DNA of 64,000 nucleotides from Pseudomonas sp. QTF5 (GTDB taxonomy: Bacteria; Pseudomonadota; Gammaproteobacteria; Pseudomonadales; Pseudomonadaceae): contig NZ_AZRW02000001.1 in NCBI RefSeq assembly GCF_000512695.2, positions 62,001 to 126,000 on the forward strand. Reading direction: 5' to 3'. Every line of letters begins with the position of its first letter. Position 1 is the stretch's first letter. The notes beneath the pieces are model-generated. The model was not told the origin of the DNA and made no database searches. It saw only the letters and a list, made by a program, of their open reading frames with translations. This document shows positions 52,931 through 61,795 of the stretch, one piece after another. A program made the translations under genes and the position numbers.

Positions 52931-54463
52931 ATGACACAAGCCCTGACCGCCACAAGCAGTACCCCCGGACGCGACTGGCTGCAACTGCTTGCCGCCTGCC
53001 TTACCGGCATCCTGATCCCGCTGTGCTTCACTGGGCCGGCCGTCGTGCTGCCGTCCATCAGTCAGGAACTAGGCGGGACGGCGCTGCAACTGAACTGGGT
53101 GGTCAACGGCTACATCCTGACCTACGGCAGCGCCATGATGGCGGCCGGCAGCCTGACCGACACTTATGGCCGCAAGCGCGTGTGGCTGGTCGGCCTGGCG
53201 CTATTCGTACTGATGACGTTCTTAATCCCCCTTGCGCCGACGGTCGGCTGGATCGATGGGCTGCGCCTTGCGCAAGGGCTGGGCGGCGCAGCCGCCTTCG
53301 CGGGCGCCATGTCCTCGCTGGCGCAGACCTTCCACGGCCCGATCCGCACACGTGTGTTCAGCCTGCTCGGCACCACGTTTGGCATCGGCCTGGCCTTCGG
53401 GCCGCTGGCGGCAGGCTGGCTGGTGGAGGTGGCGGGCTGGCGCTGGGTGTTCCTGGCGACGGCGCTGATCGGGGTGGCCGGTTTCCTGCTGGTATGGGTC
53501 AGCGCCACGGAGTCCCGAGACCCAGACTCTACCGGCCTGGACTGGCCCGGCGCCCTCAGCTTCACCGCCGCGCTGACCTTGTTCACCTACGGCATCCTGC
53601 TGGCGCCGGAAGAAGGTTGGCGCAGCGCTTCGGTGCTCGGCACGCTGTTGGCCTCAGTCGTACTGTTCATCGCATTCGTACGCATCGAACGCCGCGTCGC
53701 GCGCCCGATGCTCGACCTGTCGTTGTTCGGCAGTGGCCGCTTCGTCGGCGTGCAGGTGTTGGCCGCATCGCCGGCCTTCTTCTTTGTCACACTGATCGTG
53801 ATGCTGCCGGGCCGCTTCATCGGCATCGACGGACTGAGCGCATTGGAAGCGGGCCAAATGATGATCGCCTTGGCAGCGCCGCTGCTGGTCGTGCCGTTCC
53901 TTGCCTCGTTGTTGTCGGGCTGGTTCACCTCCGGCTTGCTTTCTGGCGTCGGGTTGCTGCTGGTGGCGGCTGGACTGGTCTGGGTGGGCCAGGTGTTGTC
54001 CGGCGGGGCCGGCCCTGCGCTGGTAGCGCCACTGGCGCTGATCGGCGCAGGCATTGGTCTGCCTTGGGGGCTGATGGATGGCATGGCCGTGAGCGTGGTG
54101 GAGAAAGAACGTGCAGGCATGGCGACGGGCATTTTCAACTGCGTGCGTGTTTCGGCCGACGGGATTGCCATCGCGGTGGCGGGCGCACTGCTGGCGTTCT
54201 TGATTCAGGGCGGGTTGCTCGGCACCTTAGGCACGGCCGATCCAGCCGTTGTGATCGAGGCCGCCAATCGCGCCGCGCTCGGTGATCTGGCGCAGGCCAG
54301 TGCCCTTGTCAGCGGAGAGCGCGCCTTGCTGCTGGCGACCTACGACCAGACATTCCGCTGGGTCTTGTACGTCCTGTCGGCATCTTCGGCACTGATTGCG
54401 TTGCTGGTGTTCGCCTTGCTGGGTCGATCGCGTGCGCATGAAGAAGTGGGAGCGGCGGCATGA
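52931..54463 (+). CDS. DHA2-type MFS multidrug exporter (14 helices)
   Basis: 510 residues from ATG 52931 (ATG 52922 is equally possible; neither has a strong site). Fourteen hydrophobic segments. DHA2 marks: LNWVVNGYILTYGSAMMAAG, DTYGRKRVWLVG (motif A), GLRLAQGLGGAAAFAGAM, and GTTFGIGLAFGPLAAGWLVE (motif C of antiporters). Predicted drug:proton antiporter; GC-rich codon use is normal for the host. Confidence 0.9.
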   Translation: MTQALTATSSTPGRDWLQLLAACLTGILIPLCFTGPAVVLPSISQELGGTALQLNWVVNGYILTYGSAMMAAGSLTDTYGRKRVWLVGLALFVLMTFLIPLAPTVGWIDGLRLAQGLGGAAAFAGAMSSLAQTFHGPIRTRVFSLLGTTFGIGLAFGPLAAGWLVEVAGWRWVFLATALIGVAGFLLVWVSATESRDPDSTGLDWPGALSFTAALTLFTYGILLAPEEGWRSASVLGTLLASVVLFIAFVRIERRVARPMLDLSLFGSGRFVGVQVLAASPAFFFVTLIVMLPGRFIGIDGLSALEAGQMMIALAAPLLVVPFLASLLSGWFTSGLLSGVGLLLVAAGLVWVGQVLSGGAGPALVAPLALIGAGIGLPWGLMDGMAVSVVEKERAGMATGIFNCVRVSADGIAIAVAGALLAFLIQGGLLGTLGTADPAVVIEAANRAALGDLAQASALVSGERALLLATYDQTFRWVLYVLSASSALIALLVFALLGRSRAHEEVGAAA

Positions 54464-54682
54464 ATCCGATTGGGACAGGCTCTCAGCCCCCCGACCGCAC
54501 ACGGCATCGGGCTCGCCCGCAGCACATTCAACACTCACCGAGGAAGCTTGTTTAAAAGACCTCAAAGTTACTTCCTGAAAGCTACAAAACCTTGCGCCGT
54601 TGCCTACGGCTGCACCAGAATCCGCCGGCTTGTGCGCCTGGAGCCTCACCGGTAACTTGATTCGCGTCACTGATTCCCAGTG

Positions 54683-54886
54683 ATCGGGTTTAGCAGCCCG
54701 GCTAGTCATTCACGGTTGCACATGTCTTATCCAGTCAGGCTTTCGCCTGCACTTGATGGTGGCTGTGCGCATGGCACCTTCGGGTGCGCCGGGTTTTGGG
54801 TGACTACCGGTCTGCTAACTTGCGCACAGCTGCCACCCTTTCGTATAGCAGCGAGATGGTTGCGGCTTCACTAGAGGTAAGTCACC
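54683..54886 (+). ncRNA. Structured 5' leader upstream of DUF6124 gene
   Basis: Several hairpins occur in 200 bases. GGGTTTAGCAGCCC starts at about 54687. CAGGC-TTTC-GCCTG is 54736-54749 and GCACC-TTCG-GGTGC is 54774-54787 (a UUCG tetraloop). A long-range stem pairs GGTGGCTGTGCGC (54758-54770) with GCGCACAGCTGCCACC (54822-54837), enclosing the UUCG hairpin. AGAGGTAAGTCACC then leads to the ATG. I recall similar leaders before DUF3077/DUF6124-type genes in this species group, but cannot verify it here. The remaining 54464-54682 shows no gene. Confidence 0.5.
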
Positions 54887-55249
54887 ATGTTCAAAGCAAC
54901 GCCCAACCCGCCGGTCACAGACCCGGCATCCCCCTACGAATCTCTCGATTCAAAAAAACTCAACGAGGCCGCCGAACGCGCCCTCAACTTCCACTTCCCG
55001 TCGAATGCCGACATCAAAGCCACCGCGCGTACACCCAGCACTATGCTTTCCGTGAACCCAGAAGCCACGGCCGAAACCCTGGCGGTTTTTTTGGTCGAGA
55101 CGCTAGCCTCGGTCGATGTGATGGTCCATCAGTTGGTGGATCATCTGGAGGGTGAGTCGCGCTACGCCCTGCTGGGCATTTCAAACAGCATCATGGTGGC
55201 GGAGATCACGGCGAACCGGGTGCTGGATAAAATTGATCTACCCAAGTAG
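54887..55249 (+). CDS. DUF6124-family small protein
   Basis: 120 residues: MFKATPNPPVTDPASPYESL, then LNEAAERALNFHF, then AETLAVFLVETLASVDVMVH and YALLGISNSIMVAEITANRVL. Family function unknown and largely confined to Pseudomonas as far as I know; the hydrophobic C-terminal helices suggest a helical bundle. Preceded by a structured leader that may control it. Confidence 0.85.
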   Translation: MFKATPNPPVTDPASPYESLDSKKLNEAAERALNFHFPSNADIKATARTPSTMLSVNPEATAETLAVFLVETLASVDVMVHQLVDHLEGESRYALLGISNSIMVAEITANRVLDKIDLPK

Positions 55250-55310
55250 GTGCAGTCTGCCGTGGTGAGTGGGTCACTGACTTTGGGCTGTGCAGCGATC
55301 CCTTTTTTGG

Positions 55311-55352
55311 GTCCGCTGCGCGGCCCAGCGGGAGCAAGCTCCCTCGCCACAG
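55311..55352. repeat. REP unit (GCGGGAGCAAGCTCCCTCGCCAC)
   Basis: GGTCCGCTGCGCGGCCCAGC is followed by GGGAGCAAGCTCCCTCGCCA. Same subtype as at 35520-35636 but only one end is present. Confidence 0.7.
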
Positions 55353-55398
55353 GTTTCGGGGCGCGTTGTAGGCAAACATCGTTGGATTAGGTCTTTTT

Positions 55399-55425
55399 TG
55401 CCATTTGGCACTATAGTTTATGCCA
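55399..55425. promoter_or_regulatory. Operator/promoter of the RES-Xre operon
   Basis: TGCCA-TT-TGGCA is followed by CTATAGTTTA and another TGCCA: two overlapping dyads (TGCCANNTGGCA, TGGCA-N10-TGCCA). The TATAGT at 55412-55417 can serve as a -10 box. The toxin-antitoxin start is 25 bp downstream, so binding here would give autorepression. Confidence 0.55.
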
Positions 55426-55449
55426 GATGACAAAGCGGCGGAGGCTGCC

Positions 55450-56025
55450 ATGAGCGCCAAGAAAAAAGATGTTGTAGTCGACGAGGCTGTCAAAGATGCC
55501 AGCCGAAAAACAAAGGTTAAACCAAGCGAATCCAATGCTGCCGTAACCGTCTTGAGCAATGGCGAGCGTGCGGTGAAGGTGAAAATGCCGGGTTCGAGTC
55601 GCGTGCCCCCAATGGTTGCGGTCTTGCTTTCTGGAAAAAATAGCGATGATCGTATGGAGATTTACAGGGCCGTTAAAAACGGTTTCCCGCTGCAGTCGGT
55701 GCTCGACATGATCGAAAACAGCGAGGTGTATAAGCAACGCGGCGTGCTGTCGAAAATCGTTGGTGCATCTGATCGCACGCTAGCACGGAGGTTGAAAACG
55801 CCCAATGAAGCGTTGACCGCGGAGCAAAGCACGCGAGCGCTCAACTATGCAGAGGTCTTGGAAAAGGCAACGGATGTGCTGGGTTCGCGTGAGCTTGCCG
55901 AGCAGTGGATGGTCAAACCTGCGCGGGGTCTGGATGGTGAAATCCCCATCGACCTGATTTCAAATTCAGTCGGGTATGAGTTGGTGACTGACTTTCTGAC
56001 GCGCATTGAGTATGGGGTCTATTAA
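55450..56025 (+). CDS. Xre/MbcA/ParS-type antitoxin of a RES-Xre system
   Basis: 191 residues from ATG 55450 (GGAGG upstream); ATG 55420 would lie inside the operator. The N-terminal 60 residues are charged and probably disordered. A helix-turn-helix region follows (RGVLSKIVGASDRTLARRLK), then the toxin-binding domain ending AEQWMVKPARGLDGEIPIDL and GYELVTDFLTRIEYGVY, typical of DUF2384. It neutralises the RES toxin and represses the operon. Confidence 0.9.
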   Translation: MSAKKKDVVVDEAVKDASRKTKVKPSESNAAVTVLSNGERAVKVKMPGSSRVPPMVAVLLSGKNSDDRMEIYRAVKNGFPLQSVLDMIENSEVYKQRGVLSKIVGASDRTLARRLKTPNEALTAEQSTRALNYAEVLEKATDVLGSRELAEQWMVKPARGLDGEIPIDLISNSVGYELVTDFLTRIEYGVY

Positions 56026-56522
56026 TGGCTAAAGACCCTTTGAGCAATGAGATTCACTTCTGGCGCCTTGATCCTGCTGAATATGCCCCCTCCTGGAATT
56101 CGGGTATTGGGGCTGAAAAAGTGGGTGGGCGCTGGAACCCTAAAGGTATGGCCACGGTTTATGCAGCCCTGGATGCCTCTACGGCCATCCTTGAAGTTGC
56201 GGTGCATAAAGATTTCGATGCGCTGGATTGCAAGCCCCATCGTCTCACGCAGGCCCGTGTGCTGAACCCGTCCAGGATTTATGTGGTGCAGCCCGAAAGC
56301 ATCGCAAACTCTAATTGGCTGGTACCCGGTACCCCAAGTCGTAGCCAGCAACAGTTCGGTGCGGACCTGTTAAGTGTGTACCCCTTTGTGTTGGTCCCTT
56401 CTAGTGTCTCGCCGCATAGCTGGAATATGTTGATGAACCCGCAATTGGCTCATGGGCTGTACGAGTTGGTGTTGCAAGAGCCTTTTGCCCTTGATGGGCG
56501 GCTTAATAAGCCTTCGCCATAA
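56025..56522 (+). CDS. RES-domain toxin
   Basis: 165 residues. The ATG shares the last base of the antitoxin TAA. RES-family features: FWRLDPAEYAPSW, GGRWNPKGMATVYAALDAST (Arg and Tyr of the active site), then AILEVAVH (Glu) and a late Ser/Asn region. Known activity of the family is NAD+ degradation or ADP-ribosylation; arrangement antitoxin first is standard for RES-Xre pairs. Confidence 0.92.
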   Translation: MAKDPLSNEIHFWRLDPAEYAPSWNSGIGAEKVGGRWNPKGMATVYAALDASTAILEVAVHKDFDALDCKPHRLTQARVLNPSRIYVVQPESIANSNWLVPGTPSRSQQQFGADLLSVYPFVLVPSSVSPHSWNMLMNPQLAHGLYELVLQEPFALDGRLNKPSP

Positions 56523-56557
56523 AGATGCCTTTGCGGGCAAGCCTCCATGACAGTCAG

Positions 56558-56667
56558 CCGCGGAACCTGTGGGAGCGGGCTTGCTCGCGAAAGCGGTGGG
56601 TCAGGCAACATCAATGTTGACTGTGCCGCCGTCTTCGCGAGCAAGCCCGCTCCCACAGGTTCCGCGG
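56558..56667. repeat. REP pair with perfect 33-bp outer arms
   Basis: CCGCGGAACCTGTGGGAGCG starts at 56558 and its exact inverse ends at 56667, with 33 bases matching on each side. It separates the convergent RES and LuxR genes and ends one base before the LuxR stop codon, so it may end both transcripts. Confidence 0.85.
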
Positions 56668-56668
56668 C

Positions 56669-57673
56669 TTAACTGACTGGCATCGTTGAACGCAGGACAG
56701 AACCCAGTTCCACCTTGCTCTTCACGCCCAGTTGCAGGTAGCAGTTGCGCAGGTAGGTGCGCACTGTCGCAGGACTCAACTCCAGGATTTTGGCAATTTC
56801 CTTGTAGGAATGGCCGGCGGCAAACAGCATCGCTGCCGTTCGCTCGCGTGGCGCAAGCACCGCTCCGCGCGACTGGGCTTCGAGTGACAGGATAACGTGC
56901 TCGGCGTTAGGGCTCAGTGTCAGGGCGCAGCGGCCCAGGCGCATGACGCAGGGTGCTTTTTGCAGTTGCGCGATCACTTGCACGGGAAGCGTTGAACCGT
57001 TCCAGCCGGGTAGCTCACGTTCAATGGCTGCACACAGCGTTGCCCCCACGTACAGCAAGCTGCCGTCCATGCGCGCGACGCCAAAGTCCGACGCCCCGTT
57101 GCCCGTGTCGAAACGGATCATGTCCTGCACCTGAAATCGCCACAGCTGCAACAGATGGTCGCAGAAGGCCGAAAACAGATCGGCCTCGCTGTCGTTGAAA
57201 GCCGAGGCATCAATGCCTCGGTAGAGGCAGACGAAGAACATCAAACCGCTTTCGGGTAACTCGAAAGTGATGCACATCAGGTGGTAGAGGTCGTGGCGCC
57301 GGGCGAACGCGTTCACCTCTTCATTGGGGTCGGTGAAGCCGCTGTCGCGCACGACCTCACCAGGTCGACTCATGGTGTCATGGGAGAATTTGTCGTTGCG
57401 CGCACACGTGTGCCACTCGGCGGCAAACGATTCGGGCAGATTGATTCGCCCGTGCATCCAGCTTCTGGGCGAAACATCGACGCCTGACGCAGACATCTCG
57501 CCCCACCAGGCCGAAGCGAAGGGCACCAGTTGGCTAAAGGCCTGCAAGCCGTCTGTGATAAACCGGGATGCACCGCGATCTCGGGCAAGACGCCCCAGGT
57601 GCAATACGCAAAGATTGAATGCCTGCAATGTTGCCATCGACGCCTTGGCGCCGACCTCATCACCCTCCTCCAT
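56669..57673 (-). CDS. LuxR-type (FixJ/NarL HTH) transcriptional regulator
   Basis: 334 residues from ATG 57673 (AGGA eight bases away); ATG 57718 is possible. The C-terminal helix-turn-helix is clear: LAPRERTAAMLFAAGHSYKE and SPATVRTYLRNCYLQLGVKS. The N-terminal 260 residues show no autoinducer-binding tryptophans, so it is probably a GAF-like or unknown sensor. Targets unknown; orphan. Confidence 0.85.
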   Translation of the reverse strand: MEEGDEVGAKASMATLQAFNLCVLHLGRLARDRGASRFITDGLQAFSQLVPFASAWWGEMSASGVDVSPRSWMHGRINLPESFAAEWHTCARNDKFSHDTMSRPGEVVRDSGFTDPNEEVNAFARRHDLYHLMCITFELPESGLMFFVCLYRGIDASAFNDSEADLFSAFCDHLLQLWRFQVQDMIRFDTGNGASDFGVARMDGSLLYVGATLCAAIERELPGWNGSTLPVQVIAQLQKAPCVMRLGRCALTLSPNAEHVILSLEAQSRGAVLAPRERTAAMLFAAGHSYKEIAKILELSPATVRTYLRNCYLQLGVKSKVELGSVLRSTMPVS

Positions 57674-57779
57674 CGTTCTGATCCTGTTCGCTACATGGCG
57701 TATTATTTTTTTGACCATGCCATAGGCGCAGCGATTGCGTCCAGCCCCAGGCTCGCTCGCCACGGGGCTAGCGGTACTT

Positions 57780-58313
57780 TCAGACTTTGATTTCACTGGC
57801 CGGCATCACATCGATCCGCGCCACGGAGCCGGTCAAGTGCGCCAGATCCTTGTTGTGTTCGGCGATGATGTCTTCGGCGCTCATCATGCCGTTGTCGATG
57901 GTGGAATGGGCGTCGGCCACCAGCACGACGTCGTAGCCCAATTGATGCGCCTGGCGAACGGTGGCGTTGACGCAGTAGTCGGTTTGCAGGCCGCAGATGA
58001 TCAGGCGGTCGGCGTCCAGCTCTTGCAGCTGTTCATGCAAGTCGGTCTGGTAGAACGAATCCGGGGTGGTTTTATACACGTGCAGATCTTGGGGTGAAGC
58101 CTTCAGGCCGTCGGCCAGTTGCCAGCCTTCGCCACCGTACTGCAGCAGGTCGCCCTCTTCTTCGTGCTGGATCAGGATGACCGGGATGTTGGCGGTCCGG
58201 GCTTTGGTGCTGAGGTCGTTGATGGTGTCGATGACGCGCTTGATGTCGAAGCATTCATACTCGCCGGTGCACAGCGCGCGTTGGACATCGATGATCAGGA
58301 GTGCGGTGCTCAT
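57780..58313 (-). CDS. Isochorismatase-like cysteine hydrolase
   Basis: 177 residues from ATG 58313 with AAGGAAG. The catalytic triad of the family is visible: Asp in LLIIDVQRAL (9), Lys in LHVYKTTPDSF, and Cys in ICGLQTDYCVNAT with the cis-peptide GLQ just before. Members hydrolyse isochorismate, nicotinamide, ureidoacrylate and other amides; this short form is uncharacterised. Confidence 0.88.
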   Translation of the reverse strand: MSTALLIIDVQRALCTGEYECFDIKRVIDTINDLSTKARTANIPVILIQHEEEGDLLQYGGEGWQLADGLKASPQDLHVYKTTPDSFYQTDLHEQLQELDADRLIICGLQTDYCVNATVRQAHQLGYDVVLVADAHSTIDNGMMSAEDIIAEHNKDLAHLTGSVARIDVMPASEIKV

Positions 58314-58371
58314 GGCTTCCTTCCTTAGATAGGTCGGTAGAACGATGGAATTCAACTCCCATTTCGAGCAT

Positions 58372-58482
58372 GTAGCAGCTGTCGAGCCTGCGAGGCTGCG
58401 TTCGGCTGCGAAGCAGTCGTAAATTCGGAAATCGCGACCGCTTCGCGCTCGAACGCAGCCTCGCGGGCTCGGCAGCTGCTAC
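58372..58482. repeat. Second REP class, long inverted repeat
   Basis: GTAGCAGCTGTCGAGCCTGC at the left and its near-inverse ending CGGCAGCTGCTAC at the right, each with an inner GAGGCTGCGTTCG / CGAACGCAGCCTC arm. Loop GCTGCGAAGCAGTCGTAAAT. It is unrelated in sequence to the GCGGGCTTGCTCGCGA type and lies between ggt and the hydrolase gene. Confidence 0.8.
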
Positions 58483-58531
58483 GGGGATCGGGGGCCACCC
58501 AGGGAGCTGAAGTGGCCGGTGATCGCCTGTT

Positions 58532-60259
58532 TTAGTAACCGAGTGACAACCCGGTATTACGCCGTGGGTCGTTCGCTCCATAGAAGCGGTTCTTGCCCAC
58601 TGGCTTGCCTTCCAGCGAAGGCGCACCTACCAGAATAGCTGCGATATGGTTGGGGTCCTGCGGTCCGGCAAATTTGTGCCCCCAACTTTCGAGCATCTTC
58701 TTCGTGTCCGGACTGGTGGCGAAGTTCTCCAGGTTGGTTTCTTCCGGCAGCCATTGCTGGTGGAAACGCGGCGCATCCACCGCTTCCTGGATGTTCATGC
58801 CGTAGTCGATCACGTTGAGGATGGTCAGCAGAGTTGCAGTGATGATGCGGCTGCCACCGGGAGTGCCGACGACCATGACGACTTTGCCGTCCTTGGTGAC
58901 GATGGTCGGGCTCATGGACGACAACGGCGCTTTGCCGGGGGCGATGGCGTTGGCTTCGCCCTGCACCAGGCCGTACATGTTCGGCACGCCGATTTTCGAG
59001 GTGAAGTCGTCCATTTCATCGTTGAGGATGACCCCGGTTTTGCTCGCCATGACCCCGGCGCCGAACCAGTCGTTGAGGGTGTAGGTCACCGACACCGCGT
59101 TGCCCCATTTGTCGACGATCGAGTAATGGGTGGTATTGCTGCCTTCGTGGGGCGCTACGCCGGGTTTGATCTCGCGGGACACGCCGGCCTTCTGCGGATC
59201 GATGACTTCGCGGATTTTGGTCGCGTAGTTTTTATCCAGCAAATGGGCGATCGGATTTTTCACGAAGTCCGGGTCGCCGAGGTAGCTGTTGCGGTCCACA
59301 TACGCGTGGCGCATCGCTTCGATCTGGTAGTGCATCGCCTGAGCCGAGCGGAAGCCCAGGTCTTTCATCGGGTAGCCGTCGAGGATGTTCATGATCTCGC
59401 AGATCACCACGCCACCGGAGCTTGGCGGTGGCGCCGAGACCACGTGATAACCACGGTAATCGCACTCGATCGGCGCCAGTTCGCGGGTCTGGTATTTGTC
59501 GAGGTCGGCCTGGGTGATGATGCCCTTGTTGGCCTGACTGGAGGTGACGATGGCGTCGGCCACCCAGCCCTTATAGAAACCGTCGGCGCCCTTCTCGGAA
59601 ATTTCCCGCAGGGTTTTGCTCAAGTCTTTTTGTACGAGTTTCTGGCCGACCTGCATCGGCTCGCCATTGCTCAGGAAGATCGAGCCCGAGTCGCGCATGT
59701 CTTTCTTGAAGACGTCGGTGGCGTACTCCAGCAAGTCGACATCGCCCTGCTCCAGCACAAAACCGTCTTCGGCAAGCTTGATCGCCGGGGCGATCACTTC
59801 ATTGCGGGGTTTGGTACCGTATTTCTTCAGGGCCAGTTCCATGCCCGAGACGGTGCCCGGCACGCCAACGGCAAGATGGCCGCGGGTGCTCAGGTCCGGG
59901 ACGACGTTGCCCGCTTTGTCGAGGTACATGTCGGCGGTGGCGGCCAGCGGGGCTTTTTCACGGAAATCGAGGAAGGTCTTGCGCCCGTCCGCCAATTGAA
60001 TCGTCATGAAACCGCCGCCGCCCAGGTTGCCCGCCGCGGGGTACACCACCGCCAGCGCATAACCCACCGCAACGGCGGCATCGACGGCGTTGCCGCCATT
60101 CTTGAGCACATCGACGCCGACATGGCTGGCCAGATGCTGGGCGGTGACGACCATGCCGTTTTCGGCTGCGACCGGGGCGACGGAGGCCGCGTGGGCCGTC
60201 AGGCAGCTCAGCGCCAATGTGGTTGCCATGAGCGATTTGGTAAAAGGTTCGAACTTCAT
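58532..60259 (-). CDS. ggt: Gamma-glutamyltransferase
   Basis: 575 residues, full length. Signal peptide to about AHAAS. The autocleavage site SNTTHYS gives catalytic Thr386 as the new N-terminus of the small subunit. Large-subunit motifs GNAVDAAVAVG and NLGGGGFM, and small-subunit PGGSRIITA, are present. It hydrolyses or transfers gamma-glutamyl groups from glutathione in the periplasm. Monocistronic. Confidence 0.95.
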   Translation of the reverse strand: MKFEPFTKSLMATTLALSCLTAHAASVAPVAAENGMVVTAQHLASHVGVDVLKNGGNAVDAAVAVGYALAVVYPAAGNLGGGGFMTIQLADGRKTFLDFREKAPLAATADMYLDKAGNVVPDLSTRGHLAVGVPGTVSGMELALKKYGTKPRNEVIAPAIKLAEDGFVLEQGDVDLLEYATDVFKKDMRDSGSIFLSNGEPMQVGQKLVQKDLSKTLREISEKGADGFYKGWVADAIVTSSQANKGIITQADLDKYQTRELAPIECDYRGYHVVSAPPPSSGGVVICEIMNILDGYPMKDLGFRSAQAMHYQIEAMRHAYVDRNSYLGDPDFVKNPIAHLLDKNYATKIREVIDPQKAGVSREIKPGVAPHEGSNTTHYSIVDKWGNAVSVTYTLNDWFGAGVMASKTGVILNDEMDDFTSKIGVPNMYGLVQGEANAIAPGKAPLSSMSPTIVTKDGKVVMVVGTPGGSRIITATLLTILNVIDYGMNIQEAVDAPRFHQQWLPEETNLENFATSPDTKKMLESWGHKFAGPQDPNHIAAILVGAPSLEGKPVGKNRFYGANDPRRNTGLSLGY

Positions 60260-60410
60260 GAGTCGGTCTCTTTTTGTTTTTAGGCTCTGTCAAAAACAGA
60301 GGGAACGGTTCAAGAGCAGTAGGCAAGTATGGCTGGGATTGCGTATTGCGCCTCCCCGACGAGGCAGTATGCTGGGGCCCCTGTTCAGCACTTTTTCGGA
60401 GTCCGCCGGC

Positions 60411-60929
60411 ATGTCCTACACCTTCACCACCCTGGCGTCTCCGGTTGGCGAATTGAAACTGGTGGCGAAAGGCGCGCGACTGGCGGCCATCCTCTGGGAA
60501 AACGACAAACCGGGCCGGGTAAGGCTGGGGCCGATGACTGAAGCGGCAGACAACCCGATCCTGATGCGCACCGCCCAGCAGTTGCAGGAATACTTTGCCG
60601 GCACGCGTAACCGTTTCGAACTGGAGCTGGATTTTGCCGGGACGGAGTTTCAGCAGAAGGTGTGGCAGGCGTTACTGACCATTCCGTTTGGCGAAACGCG
60701 CAGCTACAGCGAGATTGCCCGGCAAATCGGCAATCCCGGCGCGGTTCGGGCGGTGGGTGCGGCTAATGGCAAGAATCCGATTTCGATTGTCGCGCCGTGT
60801 CATCGGGTGATTGGTGCGTCGGGGAAACTGACAGGGTTTGCCGGTGGGCTTGAGGCGAAAGAGCGGTTGCTGACGCTGGAGGGATACGAGTGCCGCGGGG
60901 CCGGCAGCATGGATGATTTATTTATCTAA
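60411..60929 (+). CDS. ogt: Methylated-DNA--protein-cysteine S-methyltransferase
   Basis: 172 residues from ATG 60411. The acceptor Cys130 is in IVAPCHRVIG, with the helix-turn-helix Arg finger region PFGETRSYSEIARQIGNPGA before it. It lacks the Ada N-terminal zinc domain, so it is of the Ogt type. It repairs O6-alkylguanine in one irreversible step. Divergent from ggt. Confidence 0.93.
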   Translation: MSYTFTTLASPVGELKLVAKGARLAAILWENDKPGRVRLGPMTEAADNPILMRTAQQLQEYFAGTRNRFELELDFAGTEFQQKVWQALLTIPFGETRSYSEIARQIGNPGAVRAVGAANGKNPISIVAPCHRVIGASGKLTGFAGGLEAKERLLTLEGYECRGAGSMDDLFI

Positions 60930-60971
60930 CGGCCCCTACAAAAAGACAGGGAACATCTCACAGGAAATTGC

Positions 60972-61790
60972 CTAAATCGCCGCCCGCAATTCCCTTGGCG
61001 ACAAGCCGTAGTGTGAGCGAAAGCGCACTGCAAAACGTGAGGCCGAGGCGTAACCGCTGGCACCGGCAATTTCACCGATGGGGCGAGAAGTGGTTTGTAA
61101 CCATTGCAGCGCCGTAGCCAGTCGAACACTTTCCAGAATATTCCTGAAACTGTCCCCTTCATTGGCCAGTTGGCGACGCAAAGTCGACTCGCCAAGGTTC
61201 AGGTGTTGTGCAACGTGCGCAACAGTCCAGTCTCGCTCCGGGCTGCTCATCACCAACTGCTGCACCCGTTCGCACAGTGGATCATTGCGATCCATCAGCA
61301 GCGGTCCAGCCTGGCCGCCGAGGCACAGGCTCAGAAGAACCGCTTCCCCATAGTGGGTGCGTAATGCATCTGGAGCATCCGCATTGATGGAAGCCAATAA
61401 CTGATCCCATGCCTGCGTCGTATGCCTATCCAGAGGAACACATAGATCTGTCTTCAGGGCACGGCGATGGCTCATGATCTGCTGGCCATATCGGCTGCTG
61501 AAATTACGCAGAGTAGAACCGGGAAAGGTCACCACATCGGCCATGTAGTGACCCTGAACGCCGGGGAAATTTGAGATGCCCAGCTCGCGCCCGGCTGGCA
61601 TCAGAATCAGATGTTGCGGCCCGGCACGCATCTGCCGGTCATCCCATTGCAGCAGCTTTTCCCCCTGCCGAACTCGACACAAGGCAGTAGCGAATATCGG
61701 CACCCGTTGCAAGGTATGAGGCTGGCGCGCCCGTATGACACAAGCATCGATAATATTTTCCCGGTGCTGTATGCCGACACAAGGGCGCAT
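60972..61790 (-). CDS. AraC-family transcriptional regulator
   Basis: 272 residues. Cupin-like N-terminal sensor half (RQPHTLQRVPIFATALCRVR, GPQHLILMPAGRELG); C-terminal double helix-turn-helix (WTVAHVAQHLNLGESTLRRQ and IGEIAGASGYASASRFAVRF). Starts five bases after the YbhB-like gene stop and may be co-transcribed with it. Targets unknown. Confidence 0.88.
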   Translation of the reverse strand: MRPCVGIQHRENIIDACVIRARQPHTLQRVPIFATALCRVRQGEKLLQWDDRQMRAGPQHLILMPAGRELGISNFPGVQGHYMADVVTFPGSTLRNFSSRYGQQIMSHRRALKTDLCVPLDRHTTQAWDQLLASINADAPDALRTHYGEAVLLSLCLGGQAGPLLMDRNDPLCERVQQLVMSSPERDWTVAHVAQHLNLGESTLRRQLANEGDSFRNILESVRLATALQWLQTTSRPIGEIAGASGYASASRFAVRFRSHYGLSPRELRAAI

Positions 61791-61795
61791 CGTTC

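Noticed and set aside
53023-54285. Plus-strand open frame of 420 codons inside the MFS gene
   Set aside because: Shifted frame of a clear 14-helix exporter; Arg/Gly-rich nonsense sequence.
55590-55610. GGTTCGAGTC-like sequence resembling a tRNA T-arm
   Set aside because: Inside the antitoxin coding region and without acceptor or anticodon stems.
58646-60283. Plus-strand open frame of 545 codons
   Set aside because: It is the complement of gamma-glutamyltransferase; His/Arg/Asp-rich composition with no recognisable motif, a GC-rich shadow.
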